From a virus, in the IMG/VR virus record IMGVR_UViG_3300038652_000605, positions 1 through 33,501 of that record: a stretch of DNA of 33,501 bases. One strand, 5' to 3'. Below the pieces are notes generated by a model that saw only the letters and a list, made by a program, of their open reading frames with translations, ran no database searches and was not told the DNA's origin. A program made the position numbers and the translations under genes. Positions 1 to 7,510 of the stretch are shown here, piece by piece. The first letter of the stretch is position 1. Each line of letters starts with the position of its first letter.

Positions 1-777
1 TTATTTTACTAGATTTACGAACCCGAATAGATTCTTGTTATAATTACCAATCCCATTTGTATATGCGACTTCCTTTAATTCATTAGGACATATTAGACTA
101 AAAGTTACTTTGTATCCTTTTACATTTAGGTTCTTCCCAGAGAAGTTAATCTTAGTAAGCGAACTACTAGTTGATCCCATTAAAATATCCATAGAATTAA
201 CATCAAAATTACTTTTAGTATTTTGTGTATTTTCATATTTTTTAATTAAGTTTTGGAAGAAAGCAGTTTTGAATTCTGTAGATGCGAATTCTTGTGGTTC
301 ATAAGAAATACGAATGCCTTTTTTATAACCATCCTTGAGCAAACAAAAGTCATTTGATTTAAATGTGGATCTGTATACTATATCAGTATCTTCTCTTGTA
401 CCTAGTGATTCGTCAGTGCAACTCACATAGTCTACTTTTAAAAAGATTCTATCATTGTCACCACTTATATGGAACATCTCTCCCTTTAATCCGTTCAATA
501 GAGAATGAATATCAGGAACAAATGATGATACTTCTATAGATATGTATCCAGGAGATGAGACATCAAATCCTAATTTTCTATCAATCTTGTATCCACTTTC
601 AAACCTTATATTAGATATAACATAAGGTGATATTAAATCTACATCATGTAGCTTATCTGAAAATGCTTTATTCTTGCTTCCTATCATTTTTAGAAATAAA
701 GAAGACACTTTCTTTTTGTAATTAAAGGGTATTGTTTTATTATGCCCTATTATTTTAAATCTTATTTTAGTTTTCAT
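1..777 (-). CDS. cas6: Cas6-family CRISPR RNA endoribonuclease (phage-encoded, stand-alone)
   Basis: Cas6 enzymes cut CRISPR repeat RNA to make mature crRNA guides in type I and III systems. Three blocks of this 258-residue protein match the family. The N-terminus has IPFNY at 16-20, then VSSLFLKMI and a KLHD motif whose His44 sits where many Cas6 proteins have their catalytic histidine. The central-to-C-terminal part has the NLIKKYE block. The extreme C-terminus carries the glycine-rich RNA-binding loop, Gly242-x-Gly244 followed by LFGFVNLV with Gly252. The length is typical for Cas6 (about 240-260). The stop codon is at the very left edge, so the gene is complete. A strong host-type promoter lies just upstream (806-835). 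No other cas gene and no repeat-spacer array is visible in the window. Its substrate, whether phage array, host crRNA or a decoy, is unknown. The family call is confident; the role is not. Confidence 0.85.
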   Translation of the reverse strand: MKTKIRFKIIGHNKTIPFNYKKKVSSLFLKMIGSKNKAFSDKLHDVDLISPYVISNIRFESGYKIDRKLGFDVSSPGYISIEVSSFVPDIHSLLNGLKGEMFHISGDNDRIFLKVDYVSCTDESLGTREDTDIVYRSTFKSNDFCLLKDGYKKGIRISYEPQEFASTEFKTAFFQNLIKKYENTQNTKSNFDVNSMDILMGSTSSSLTKINFSGKNLNVKGYKVTFSLICPNELKEVAYTNGIGNYNKNLFGFVNLVK

Positions 778-805
778 ATACCAATAGATTATATTATATT
801 TTTGA

Positions 806-835
806 CAAATGTATTATAAATAATTGGTTATACAA
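806..835 (-). promoter_or_regulatory. Bacteroidota-type promoter for the cas6-like gene
   Basis: On the minus strand a -33 TTG (835-833) is followed by exactly 19 bases and a -7 TACATTTG (813-806), matching the Bacteroidota consensus TTG-N19-TAnnTTTG. The cas6-like ATG lies 29 bases downstream at 777, so the gene can be transcribed alone by host RNA polymerase. Confidence 0.65.
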
Positions 836-853
836 CTATAATATTTAAATAGT

Positions 854-1249
854 TTATAAATTTTCTTGTCTAAGCCTATCCCCAACCTCTTTAATTATCT
901 GATCATCAGATAATTCTGGGTTTTTTTCTTTTAATGTTCTAAATAACTCATTTTCTTCCTTTTGTAGTTTCTCAATCTCTTTATTCATGGGTGCCATAAG
1001 TGTTTCTAGCTTATTTCCCTCTACCTCTACCTCTTTAATAACCTCCATTAGCTTAGATATTGATTTCTCTGGATCAGTTACCTTCTTACTCTTGATGTCT
1101 TTTTGTAGCTTATCTAGACTCTCTATATTCTTATCTAGAATAGATACTATTTCTTTTGATCTTTTGTGATATAGTTCTATATTAGATGAAACCTTTAAAT
1201 ACTCTTGTCTTATAGTTACTGCTGATTGTAATAAATTTTCTTGAATCAT
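854..1249 (-). CDS. Coiled-coil protein of unknown function
   Basis: A 131-residue, highly charged (Lys/Glu-rich) protein without membrane segment or signal peptide. Heptad-like spacing of Leu/Ile from about residue 20 to 115 predicts long helices forming a coiled coil, broken near VTDPEKS (about 57-63). It starts 7 bases after the stop of the 324-residue protein at 1257-2231, so the two are probably co-transcribed. Its size and helical character recall small phage recombination or assembly mediators such as T4 UvsY (137 residues), but I see no sequence match and do not assign that function. Confidence 0.7.
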   Translation of the reverse strand: MIQENLLQSAVTIRQEYLKVSSNIELYHKRSKEIVSILDKNIESLDKLQKDIKSKKVTDPEKSISKLMEVIKEVEVEGNKLETLMAPMNKEIEKLQKEENELFRTLKEKNPELSDDQIIKEVGDRLRQENL

Positions 1250-1256
1250 ATTATAT

Positions 1257-2231
1257 CTATTTTTTTAGTTCACTAATTCTTTTCTTACCCGCTTCTTTTA
1301 CAGTCTTAGCAGTCTCGCCTTTTAAAGCTACACCAATTTCTTCTACTGTTTCTAACTTAGATATCGATTTAACCCTATCACTTGCACTAGGCTTTTTACT
1401 AGATTTAGCTTTAGGTTTAGATTCTTTCTTATCAGATTTAGATTTGCCATAGACTTTTATCTCAATTTCTCTCTTAATTCTATCTTTTACTAAGGATGGA
1501 TTATGTAATAACTCTCTAGTGAATTCCTCAGCTAAAAAATCAATAATAGATACATTATATGAATCCTCCATCATCTCTATAAAATCTAGACGAGGTATTT
1601 TCCTATCTATCTCTAAATCAAAAGTAAACGGTACATTCTTCTTGACATTTTTAAACATTGCTATAATCGGATCTTCATCTATCCTCTGTGTTTGTTGTAT
1701 AGGTTCTGCATTAGATTGTCTTGTTGTAGTTTCCCTAGTTTCGCTAGTTTGTTTAGTATCATAAGATATATCTTGTGATTTTCTAGCATTACTAGGATTT
1801 TCACTAGGGGTATCATCACCGTTTATGATTCTATTCATAGCTTCATTCTGCTTATTCACACTATCAGAAACATCAACCTCAGCACCATACTTTTTAGCTA
1901 ATGCTGCTCTTTCTTCCTCTTCGCTAGATTGTATGATTGCACTCTCATTACTAGAAGGTTTAAAAGAGTCATCTCTATCAAAACTAACATTTTCATCAAT
2001 CATATCATCTGTTTTTAGATTTTTGATGTCATTAAGCACACTAGAAAAGGCACTAGATGTATCTAAAAAAGAACTAGGATCTATTTGTTCCGAGTATTTA
2101 GATGTATCTAATAATACATTCTTATCAATCTTAGTCTTGTTTTCTAAAACTACAGTATCCCCAAAATTATCTAAAACTCTTATAGTTTCTCCTGTCTTAT
2201 TGTTTCTAAAAGTTTTGTTAGCTAAAGTCAT
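1257..2231 (-). CDS. Conserved phage-type protein of unknown function, start moved to 2231
   Basis: The reading frame is open back to 2354, but the extra 41 residues are AT-rich leader with no coding character. The natural start is the ATG at 2231, behind an AT-rich leader (AAATAAATAAC), giving 324 residues. The first 60 residues look like a small beta domain (TGETIRVLDNFGDTVVLENK, then IDPSSFLD). Residues about 70-190 are Ser/Thr/Glu-rich and probably disordered. A folded helical part (IPRLDFIEMMEDSY... LAEEFTRELL) follows at about 205-255. The tail is Lys/Ser-rich and basic. Probably co-transcribed with the coiled-coil gene downstream. Function not recognised; a disordered middle between two folded ends suggests an assembly or adaptor role, which is only inference. 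Confidence 0.75.
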   Translation of the reverse strand: MTLANKTFRNNKTGETIRVLDNFGDTVVLENKTKIDKNVLLDTSKYSEQIDPSSFLDTSSAFSSVLNDIKNLKTDDMIDENVSFDRDDSFKPSSNESAIIQSSEEEERAALAKKYGAEVDVSDSVNKQNEAMNRIINGDDTPSENPSNARKSQDISYDTKQTSETRETTTRQSNAEPIQQTQRIDEDPIIAMFKNVKKNVPFTFDLEIDRKIPRLDFIEMMEDSYNVSIIDFLAEEFTRELLHNPSLVKDRIKREIEIKVYGKSKSDKKESKPKAKSSKKPSASDRVKSISKLETVEEIGVALKGETAKTVKEAGKKRISELKK

Positions 2232-2342
2232 GTTATTTATTTTATTTTTTATTGTTTTAATAATTTTGTTTAAATATTCTATCAAAACACTTTTATTATT
2301 TATTATTATATACTTAAATATTAATTTGTTTAATAATACAAC

Positions 2343-2372
2343 AAAAAAAAGCACACATTGTATAATGTGTGC
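2343..2372 (-). terminator. Rho-independent terminator after the gp32-like gene
   Basis: A 9-bp perfect stem (2351-2359 with 2364-2372) and a 4-base loop, followed on the minus strand by eight T residues (2350-2343). It lies 20 bases past the gp32-like stop codon. Confidence 0.85.
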
Positions 2373-2393
2373 TTTCTTAATATTAACTATCTA

Positions 2394-3368
2394 CTAGAGG
2401 TCGTCAAAAAAGTCATCTTCGTCAGTACTAACTGCTTCTTCTTTACCTTCCGTGAAGTTATTCTCGAAATCGAAGTCGCTTGATTCGGGCTTTTGTTCAG
2501 AAGCACTAGTTGAATTAGCACTATTAAAGCTATTAGACGACTTACCAAGTAATATATTCGTAATTTCTGAAATTTTCGAATGTTGTTCGTCAGTAAGTGG
2601 CTTAGGGCCGAAGTCTTCTACATTATGATCTCTATCTAATAAAAATCCTTTAATCTTTCCTTGTGCCTTTTGACTTACTTTGTTATTTTCATCTAAAGGT
2701 ACATTCTTAAACTCTTTAGTTTCTTTAAAGTAGATTGGTAGAGATGTAGTTTGTTGCTTAAACATACTCATTTTGTAATCAGGGTAAGTTGCATCTCCTG
2801 TAGAGATTTCTTTTACGATTAATACAAAGTCCTTACCATCTGCTAGTTCAAACACATTACAAGGTTCACCAGAGATTTCTCCATTCTTTTCTGCCGAAAT
2901 CTTGTCCTTAATTGTCTTACCATACTGCATAACCATAATCTTACCAACTAACTCTGGTTGTTGCTCATCTTCAAGTACTAATACATAAGAGTAGTACTTT
3001 CTAGAGTAGTTAAGAACGTTCGCCTTCTCAACAAGAACTGCATTCTTAGAGTTCTTCATCTGGTAAAAAAGATTTGTAAGTGGACATGGTTCTCCAAAGT
3101 TTTTAGGAGAGTCATAATAACCACCTAATTCTCTTGGTTCTTTAATTTCTACATAGTGTGAAATCTTTTCAAGTGCTACTTGTCCTAATTTACCTTCCTC
3201 TGTTAGGTTAGGTAAAAACCTAACAACCGAACGATATCCTCTTTTAGTGTCCTTAACCTTTGTCAAGTCAACACGATAAATTCCATCGTTGTTTGAGGTC
3301 TTTTTTTCCTCTAAGAAGTCCATTTTCGTGTCTAGACTTCCGTCAAATAATTGATCTAATTCTTCCAT
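2394..3368 (-). CDS. 32: gp32-like single-stranded DNA-binding protein
   Basis: T4 gp32 coats single-stranded DNA cooperatively in replication, recombination and repair and recruits partners through an acidic C-tail. This 324-residue protein (T4: 301) has the same plan: GYRSVVRFLP (44-53) matches the T4 AVIRFLP strand, followed by YDSPKNFGEPCPL (85-97), KYYSYVLVLEDEQQPELVGKI and MQYGKTIKDKI. The linker is Ser/Asn-rich and the end is strongly acidic (DEDDFFDDL), as in T4. In T4 gp32 a zinc ion is held by His64 and three Cys. Here His71 and Cys95 remain, but the CPVC pair has become CPLT and the other Cys is missing, so the zinc site is probably lost. The gene is followed by a good terminator and preceded by about 200 AT-rich bases (3369-3570) in which I found no clear promoter. 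Confidence 0.9.
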   Translation of the reverse strand: MEELDQLFDGSLDTKMDFLEEKKTSNNDGIYRVDLTKVKDTKRGYRSVVRFLPNLTEEGKLGQVALEKISHYVEIKEPRELGGYYDSPKNFGEPCPLTNLFYQMKNSKNAVLVEKANVLNYSRKYYSYVLVLEDEQQPELVGKIMVMQYGKTIKDKISAEKNGEISGEPCNVFELADGKDFVLIVKEISTGDATYPDYKMSMFKQQTTSLPIYFKETKEFKNVPLDENNKVSQKAQGKIKGFLLDRDHNVEDFGPKPLTDEQHSKISEITNILLGKSSNSFNSANSTSASEQKPESSDFDFENNFTEGKEEAVSTDEDDFFDDL

Positions 3369-3570
3369 AATATTGCTTTTTATTTGTTTTTATATTCAAC
3401 TTAATTGTTGATATATGTTATATTAAAAAGGTCTGAAAAGTTTAGATTTATTTTTATTTATTTTTCTTTATTTCCCAACACTTTATAATACTGAATCTTT
3501 ATATAAGCAATATTACTGTTTGTTTATTTTTTAGTATTTATTTAACATATTCACCCTATCTATCTAAAGT

Positions 3571-3774
3571 TCACTGTGTCCAAATAATAGATAGTTCAAC
3601 TAAAGGACCTTCTAAATATGGTTTATCAAGGTTTTTGAAAGATATTATCCCAGTTTCTGCTTCTTTATTATATACTCTAAGATATACCATTTCCTCACAT
3701 TTCCAAAACACTAAACAACCTTCAAATAGCTTGGAATCTGGTCTTGTTGTTTTATCTATTGTATCTAATTTCAT
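3571..3774 (-). CDS. Small protein of unknown function, coupled to the exonuclease gene
   Basis: A 67-residue protein whose ATG overlaps the stop of the upstream DEDDh exonuclease gene by four bases (ATGA arrangement), suggesting translational coupling. It is mostly beta-like (LVFWKCEEMVYLRVYNKE, then GIISFKNL), with no transmembrane segment or recognisable motif. It could be a partner of the exonuclease, by position only. It is followed by about 200 bases without a gene. Confidence 0.6.
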   Translation of the reverse strand: MKLDTIDKTTRPDSKLFEGCLVFWKCEEMVYLRVYNKEAETGIISFKNLDKPYLEGPLVELSIIWTQ

Positions 3775-4511
3775 TGTTTCTTAGTCTTTATAACATTCAC
3801 TCTATCTAGCTGATACTTCTCTATGTCTAAAGAATGGTTATCTTTCATAGTTCTAAATATACTTATACACATCTCACCCATTAATACACAATCTGTAAGT
3901 GCATCATGGTATCCTTTCATATCTATATCTAGTGCTGGGCCGATTTTGGACAAAGAAGATGATATAAGACCATTGTCTCTATCAGATGTTCCAATTTTAT
4001 TTAGGAGTTCTTTATAATGGTTATCAGTTTCAGATAATTTTTGGAAAATAGGTATTAAATATAACCTAATAAGCATTTTAGTATCAAAAACTTCTTCAAC
4101 TATTTTATGATTATACCTACCAGTTAACATATCAACATCAAACGGTGCGTTTTGTGCAACTAATAGACTAGGAGTATTTTGTTTTATAAATTCAAAAAAA
4201 CTATCTAGTACAATATTTTCATTTTTATACACATAATCACCATCATCATAATGATTAAACTCTAATATAGGCTTAACTATATCATAACGCCTAATTGTTT
4301 CAGCGGTTAATAATATTTTTTCATCAAATTCTGCCTTGTATAAGAATTTATTTTCTAAATAATCATATTTAACTAACTTAGCAGACACTTGAGTTAGTTG
4401 CTCTATTTTAGAACCTTTGAGTCCTGTGGTTTCAGTGTCCAGTAAAATCCAATTTATTTCAGATTTATTTTCTAACCAACTAAGCATTTCTGGTATTGAC
4501 TTGTAATTCAT
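3771..4511 (-). CDS. DEDDh-type 3'-5' exonuclease (DnaQ-like)
   Basis: All three exonuclease motifs of the DnaQ / polymerase III epsilon fold are present: ExoI LLDTETTGL with Asp25 and Glu27, ExoII NAPFDVDML with Asp125, and ExoIII YHDALTDCV with His202 and Asp207. The His five residues before the last Asp places it in the DEDDh subgroup. At 246 residues it is a single exonuclease domain without a polymerase. In phages such enzymes trim 3' ends of DNA or RNA, proofread, or degrade small RNAs; which applies here cannot be told. It probably shares a transcript with the upstream 2H phosphoesterase (19-base gap) and the 67-residue gene downstream. Confidence 0.85.
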   Translation of the reverse strand: MNYKSIPEMLSWLENKSEINWILLDTETTGLKGSKIEQLTQVSAKLVKYDYLENKFLYKAEFDEKILLTAETIRRYDIVKPILEFNHYDDGDYVYKNENIVLDSFFEFIKQNTPSLLVAQNAPFDVDMLTGRYNHKIVEEVFDTKMLIRLYLIPIFQKLSETDNHYKELLNKIGTSDRDNGLISSSLSKIGPALDIDMKGYHDALTDCVLMGEMCISIFRTMKDNHSLDIEKYQLDRVNVIKTKKQ

Positions 4512-4530
4512 TTTATTTATTTTAAGGTTA

Positions 4531-5061
4531 TTATTCTAGTTTAAACATAGTCTTTTCATCTGCCGAGTACATAACTTTTTTAGATGATAGAGTAGCATTG
4601 TAATTATCAACAACATACTTTTTACCCTTACCTTTCTTCACATAAGCTATTGTGATATGTGGATTATAATCAGGGAAGTCTGTAGTATGTGGCAATATAG
4701 ATAATTTTTCATTAATATCTAACAATTCTTTAGTTTTTTTAACTTTGAATTTAACAACATCAAACTTATCATTCTCAAATAAATCAACTGACTCTAATTC
4801 TATATCAATAGAAGTATAACCTTCAAATGCCTTTTTCACGTCATCTATGCTAACTTCATCTTTATGAAGTCCAAATAGAAGTGTTAAGTGTGGTTCATCT
4901 TCTAAACCATCCTCACTTATATCCTCTTTGTCTATAAAGCTAGTTATTTCTCCCCAGTTCTTAACATTGAAGTATAACATAGCACATCCATATTCATATA
5001 TTTTTTCTTCTTTAGTTTCGTTTTTCTCATTGATGAACAATGAATAGCTTGTAATTATCAT
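4531..5061 (-). CDS. 2H phosphoesterase (LigT/CPDase-like; Acb1 anti-CBASS candidate)
   Basis: The 2H superfamily hydrolyses 2'-5' or cyclic phosphodiester bonds using two H-x-T/S motifs. This 176-residue protein has both: PHLTLLFG (His58, Thr60) and DFPDYNPHITIAY (His135, Thr137). The context of the second motif closely resembles the DYPDYRPHITLSY segment of T4 Acb1 (gene 57B), which degrades the cyclic nucleotide signals of CBASS anti-phage immunity. The same fold also includes RNA 2',3'-cyclic phosphodiesterases and phage 2'-5' RNA ligase-like proteins, so substrate cannot be read from the motifs. The first 25 residues (to YEYGC) look like an extension, so Met28 is an alternative start. 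It is the first gene of a minus-strand unit, divergent from the small gene at 5127. Confidence 0.8.
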   Translation of the reverse strand: MIITSYSLFINEKNETKEEKIYEYGCAMLYFNVKNWGEITSFIDKEDISEDGLEDEPHLTLLFGLHKDEVSIDDVKKAFEGYTSIDIELESVDLFENDKFDVVKFKVKKTKELLDINEKLSILPHTTDFPDYNPHITIAYVKKGKGKKYVVDNYNATLSSKKVMYSADEKTMFKLE

Positions 5062-5100
5062 ATTTTTACTTATTTTTAATTTATATATATATTAAAATAT

Positions 5101-5108
5101 TATATTTG
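5101..5108 (+). promoter_or_regulatory. Candidate -7 element (TATATTTG) for the small plus-strand gene
   Basis: TATATTTG matches the Bacteroidota -7 consensus TAnnTTTG and lies 18 bases before the ATG at 5127. No convincing TTG occurs 19 bases upstream, so this is a half-match only. Confidence 0.35.
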
Positions 5109-5126
5109 TAAAAAAAAATAACTGCT

Positions 5127-5294
5127 ATGGAAAAATTTTCAATGAAAGAACTTCTTAAAAATAAGTATGGAGAACCAGAAAAGAATAAAAAAACATCTTC
5201 GTCTACTAAAAAGTCAACTAAGAAAAAAGTAAATGATGGTAGTAAGTATAAAACTAAAATAGTTAATGGTGTTAAGTATATGATTCTTAGGTAA
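5127..5294 (+). CDS. Small Lys-rich protein of unknown function
   Basis: A 55-codon gene (ATG at 5127, TAA ending at 5294) filling the otherwise empty gap between two minus-strand genes. The product begins MEKFSMKELLKNKYG, has a Lys/Ser/Thr-rich middle (about 19-36) and ends with KTKIVNGVKYMILR. The pI is clearly very basic. A -7-like promoter element lies just upstream, and its stop abuts the end of the convergent gene at 5295. Coding is supported by exact fit to the gap and by its normal start context; function is unknown. A basic peptide of this size could bind nucleic acid or a host protein, which is inference only. Confidence 0.6.
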   Translation: MEKFSMKELLKNKYGEPEKNKKTSSSTKKSTKKKVNDGSKYKTKIVNGVKYMILR

Positions 5295-5843
5295 TTACTT
5301 AATCTTAATATCTAAGTAGCTTTCATCTTCATCTGCACCTAAATCTTGTTCCATATCAAGGTCAAATCCCTTATCAACAACATGGTGCATTACTGAGTCA
5401 AATTTACCTTTATGAATATTTAGCTTATCTAACATATTATCCAATACTCTTACTGTTACAGATTCACCGTCACTTCTCATTTTTTCTAAACGAGGAAGTA
5501 TTTCAGTTGCTATTTTTTCTGTCTCGCTGTGATCTGTATTACCTCTAGAATCTTTATCATACTCAAAGCTTTCGTTAAAAGGAGACATTAAATGCTTTAA
5601 GTTCCATGATGGTATAAACTTTTTATTCTTTTTTTCAAAATCTTCATATGACTCTAATCCATTCTCAATAGGATTTCTAATATACACAATATTAGCACCT
5701 TCCTTACTCATATCTGATATTCTGTTCCCTATATCTGTCTTAGAAGATAACTTCATAACTCTTTCCAGCTGGTCTACACTTTTTTGCCTAGGTAAAGATT
5801 CATTTATTACTTCTACTTCACTAAATTTGCTTAAATATTTCAT
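5295..5843 (-). CDS. Unknown protein with a capsid-targeting-like N-terminus
   Basis: A 182-residue charged protein not recognised by family. Its N-terminus has basic and hydrophobic residues in a short helix ending VINE15|Ser16, which fits the (I/L)-x-E cleavage consensus of T4-type prohead proteases and resembles the starts of the repeat paralogues at 14-18 kb. The rest is soluble and mixed, with an acidic C-terminal region (DLDMEQDLGADEDESYLDIKIK). It converges with the 55-codon gene, which ends one base away. If the N-terminal reading is right it would be an internal head protein, but this is inference from one motif. Confidence 0.65.
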   Translation of the reverse strand: MKYLSKFSEVEVINESLPRQKSVDQLERVMKLSSKTDIGNRISDMSKEGANIVYIRNPIENGLESYEDFEKKNKKFIPSWNLKHLMSPFNESFEYDKDSRGNTDHSETEKIATEILPRLEKMRSDGESVTVRVLDNMLDKLNIHKGKFDSVMHHVVDKGFDLDMEQDLGADEDESYLDIKIK

Positions 5844-5891
5844 AGTTTATTTTACTCATTTTAAGTTTATCACTTACGTTATATATTAAAT

Positions 5892-5922
5892 AAAAAAACC
5901 CATAATATAATTATGGGTTTTT
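5892..5922. terminator. Terminator after nrdB (bidirectional form)
   Basis: A 10-bp stem (5897-5906 with 5910-5919) with a 3-base loop, flanked by A-tract on the left and T-tract on the right, so it can work in either direction. It lies just past the nrdB stop at 5944 on the minus strand. Confidence 0.8.
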
Positions 5923-5943
5923 ATTAAAATGAAATATAAATTT

Positions 5944-6912
5944 CTAGAAATCTTCATCAAGGTCATCATAATCAATAGCTTTATCAGATACTTTTTGATA
6001 TTCACCCACTCTTTTTTCGAAAAAGTTGGTTTTGTTTTGTAAAGAAAGCATATCCATAAAATCAAATGGATTTTCAGAATTATAAACTTTTTCACAACCT
6101 AGTTCTAATAACCAGAAGTCTGCAACGAACTCTATATACTGCTTCATAAGGTCTGCGTTCATACCAATAAGTGCAACTGGTAAAGATTCTGATACGAATT
6201 CTTTCTCAATTTCAACAGCATCACATAATATAGCCTTAATTCTTTCTTTTGGAACTTGGTCTATAACATGATCGTTATGTATCATAGTTGCAAATTGACA
6301 ATGTAAGCCTTCATCTCTTGATATAAGTTCATTTGAAAATGTAAGACCTGGCATTAAACCTCTTTTCTTCAACCAGAAGATAGAACAAAATGATCCAGAG
6401 AAAAATATACCCTCAACTGCTGCAAAAGCAATTAAACGCTCAGCAAATGAATCTGATTCAATCCATTGTAAAGCCCAATCTGCTTTCTTTTTCACAGAAG
6501 GTACAGTCTCTAGTGCATTAAACAAACGCTCTTTCTCCTCATTATCTTTGATGTAAGTATCAATTAATAGAGAGTAAGTCTCCGAGTGAATATTTTCTAC
6601 CATGATTTGGAAGCCATAAAAGAATTTAGCCTCTGCATACTGAACTTCAGTTAAGAAATTTTCAGCTAAATTCTCGTTAACTATCCCGTCACTTGCCGCA
6701 AAGAAAGCCAAGACATTCTTAACATAAAATCTTTCATCATCATTTAACTTATTTTCCCAATCGTCCATATCTTGTGATAGATCAATTTCTTCGGCAGTCC
6801 AAAATGAATGTTCTGCTGTTTTATACATTTGCCAAATATCGTTATGTTGTAATGGAAATATTACAAATCTATTTGGATTTTCCTTTAAAATTGGTTCTTC
6901 TTGTTTGCTCAT
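5944..6912 (-). CDS. nrdB: Class Ia ribonucleotide reductase small subunit (NrdB/R2)
   Basis: R2 holds the di-iron centre and tyrosyl radical used by the large subunit to convert ribonucleotides to deoxyribonucleotides. All expected residues are visible: Asp75, Glu106, His109, Glu167, Glu201 and His204 as iron ligands, and Tyr113 as the radical tyrosine four residues after His109 ([12 protein letters not shown]). This IHSETY form resembles the eukaryote/Bacteroidota branch more than E. coli. The length, 322 residues, is normal, and the C-terminus ends acidic-aromatic (DDLDEDF), as needed to dock on NrdA. The gene stands alone between a promoterless AT-rich region and a terminator; nrdA is not in this window, so it is either elsewhere in the phage or supplied by the host. 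Confidence 0.95.
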   Translation of the reverse strand: MSKQEEPILKENPNRFVIFPLQHNDIWQMYKTAEHSFWTAEEIDLSQDMDDWENKLNDDERFYVKNVLAFFAASDGIVNENLAENFLTEVQYAEAKFFYGFQIMVENIHSETYSLLIDTYIKDNEEKERLFNALETVPSVKKKADWALQWIESDSFAERLIAFAAVEGIFFSGSFCSIFWLKKRGLMPGLTFSNELISRDEGLHCQFATMIHNDHVIDQVPKERIKAILCDAVEIEKEFVSESLPVALIGMNADLMKQYIEFVADFWLLELGCEKVYNSENPFDFMDMLSLQNKTNFFEKRVGEYQKVSDKAIDYDDLDEDF

Positions 6913-7056
6913 ATAATTAAATTTTGTTTACTATATATATCATTATAACTCTACTATGTTTAGTTATTTCTAGATATTTTTTAATATCTTTTGATATGTT
7001 TAACTTATATTAATATAAGACTTGTTTATCCATATATTTTTTATACAACTATTATG

Positions 7057-7086
7057 TTGTCAATATATAATTATTTAGTATATTTG
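7057..7086 (+). promoter_or_regulatory. Bacteroidota-type promoter for the gene at 7110
   Basis: TTG at 7057-7059, a 19-base spacer and TATATTTG at 7079-7086 give a full match to TTG-N19-TAnnTTTG, 23 bases before the ATG. A short dyad (ACAAC, 6 bases, GTTGT; 7045-7060) overlaps the -33 element and could be an operator. Confidence 0.65.
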
Positions 7087-7109
7087 TTTTAAATTAATAA
7101 ATAAATAAA

Positions 7110-7460
7110 ATGAAATTCATATACAATAGTGTATTTTACATTTGTAATAAGATTGTTAGTAACATAAGACCTAATAGCTGGCAAAGTTGGCAATCAGTCA
7201 GAATGACATGCACCATTCCAAAAAAAGTGTATTTAGATATTAAAGGAACTAGTGGCGATATTGAATTTATAATATATGATGATAATAGTCCTAAAGTGTC
7301 TTATGTATTATACAATTCTACTATAGAAAGAATGACAATTGCATCGACTTTCAAAAACGGTGATGTTAGAGTCATATTTATATTGTCAGTTACTGATTCA
7401 GAAGTTATAGAAAATAAATCATTTATAAGAAATTTAAAGTTAAAGCAAGTATATCTTTAA
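7110..7460 (+). CDS. Unknown protein
   Basis: A 116-residue protein, not recognised. The N-terminus (MKFIYNSVFYICNKIV) is hydrophobic but short, with no clear cleavage site. The body has alternating hydrophobic residues suggesting beta strands (KVYLDIKG, DIEFIIYDD, KVSYVLYN, DVRVIFILSV). It is a single-gene unit with its own host-type promoter upstream and a terminator directly downstream. This pattern is typical of small phage accessory genes, often early and directed against host functions, but nothing in the sequence proves that. Confidence 0.65.
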   Translation: MKFIYNSVFYICNKIVSNIRPNSWQSWQSVRMTCTIPKKVYLDIKGTSGDIEFIIYDDNSPKVSYVLYNSTIERMTIASTFKNGDVRVIFILSVTDSEVIENKSFIRNLKLKQVYL

Positions 7461-7464
7461 AAAT

Positions 7465-7495
7465 AAAAGCCAGAAGTAGCGAATTTCTGGCTTTT
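7465..7495 (+). terminator. Rho-independent terminator after the 7110 gene
   Basis: Stem AAAAGCCAGAA (7465-7475) with its complement at 7485-7495, 9-base loop, ending in a T-run. It starts five bases after the stop codon. Confidence 0.85.
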
Positions 7496-7510
7496 TATAG
7501 TTGTTATAAC

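Noticed and set aside
2232-2354. N-terminal extension of the 1257-2231 protein
   Set aside because: The extra stretch is AT-rich leader translated into Lys/Ile/Asn/Leu only, and the ATG at 2231 has the normal start context.
1825-2397. Long plus-strand open frame opposite the 1257-2231 gene
   Set aside because: It lies antisense to a protein with sensible composition, has a Ser/Leu-rich shadow composition, and runs through the terminator after gp32.
3369-3570. Possible small gene or RNA in the gap upstream of gp32
   Set aside because: Only very short frames, no TAnnTTTG element on the gp32 strand and no stable hairpin were seen; it is left as unexplained leader sequence.
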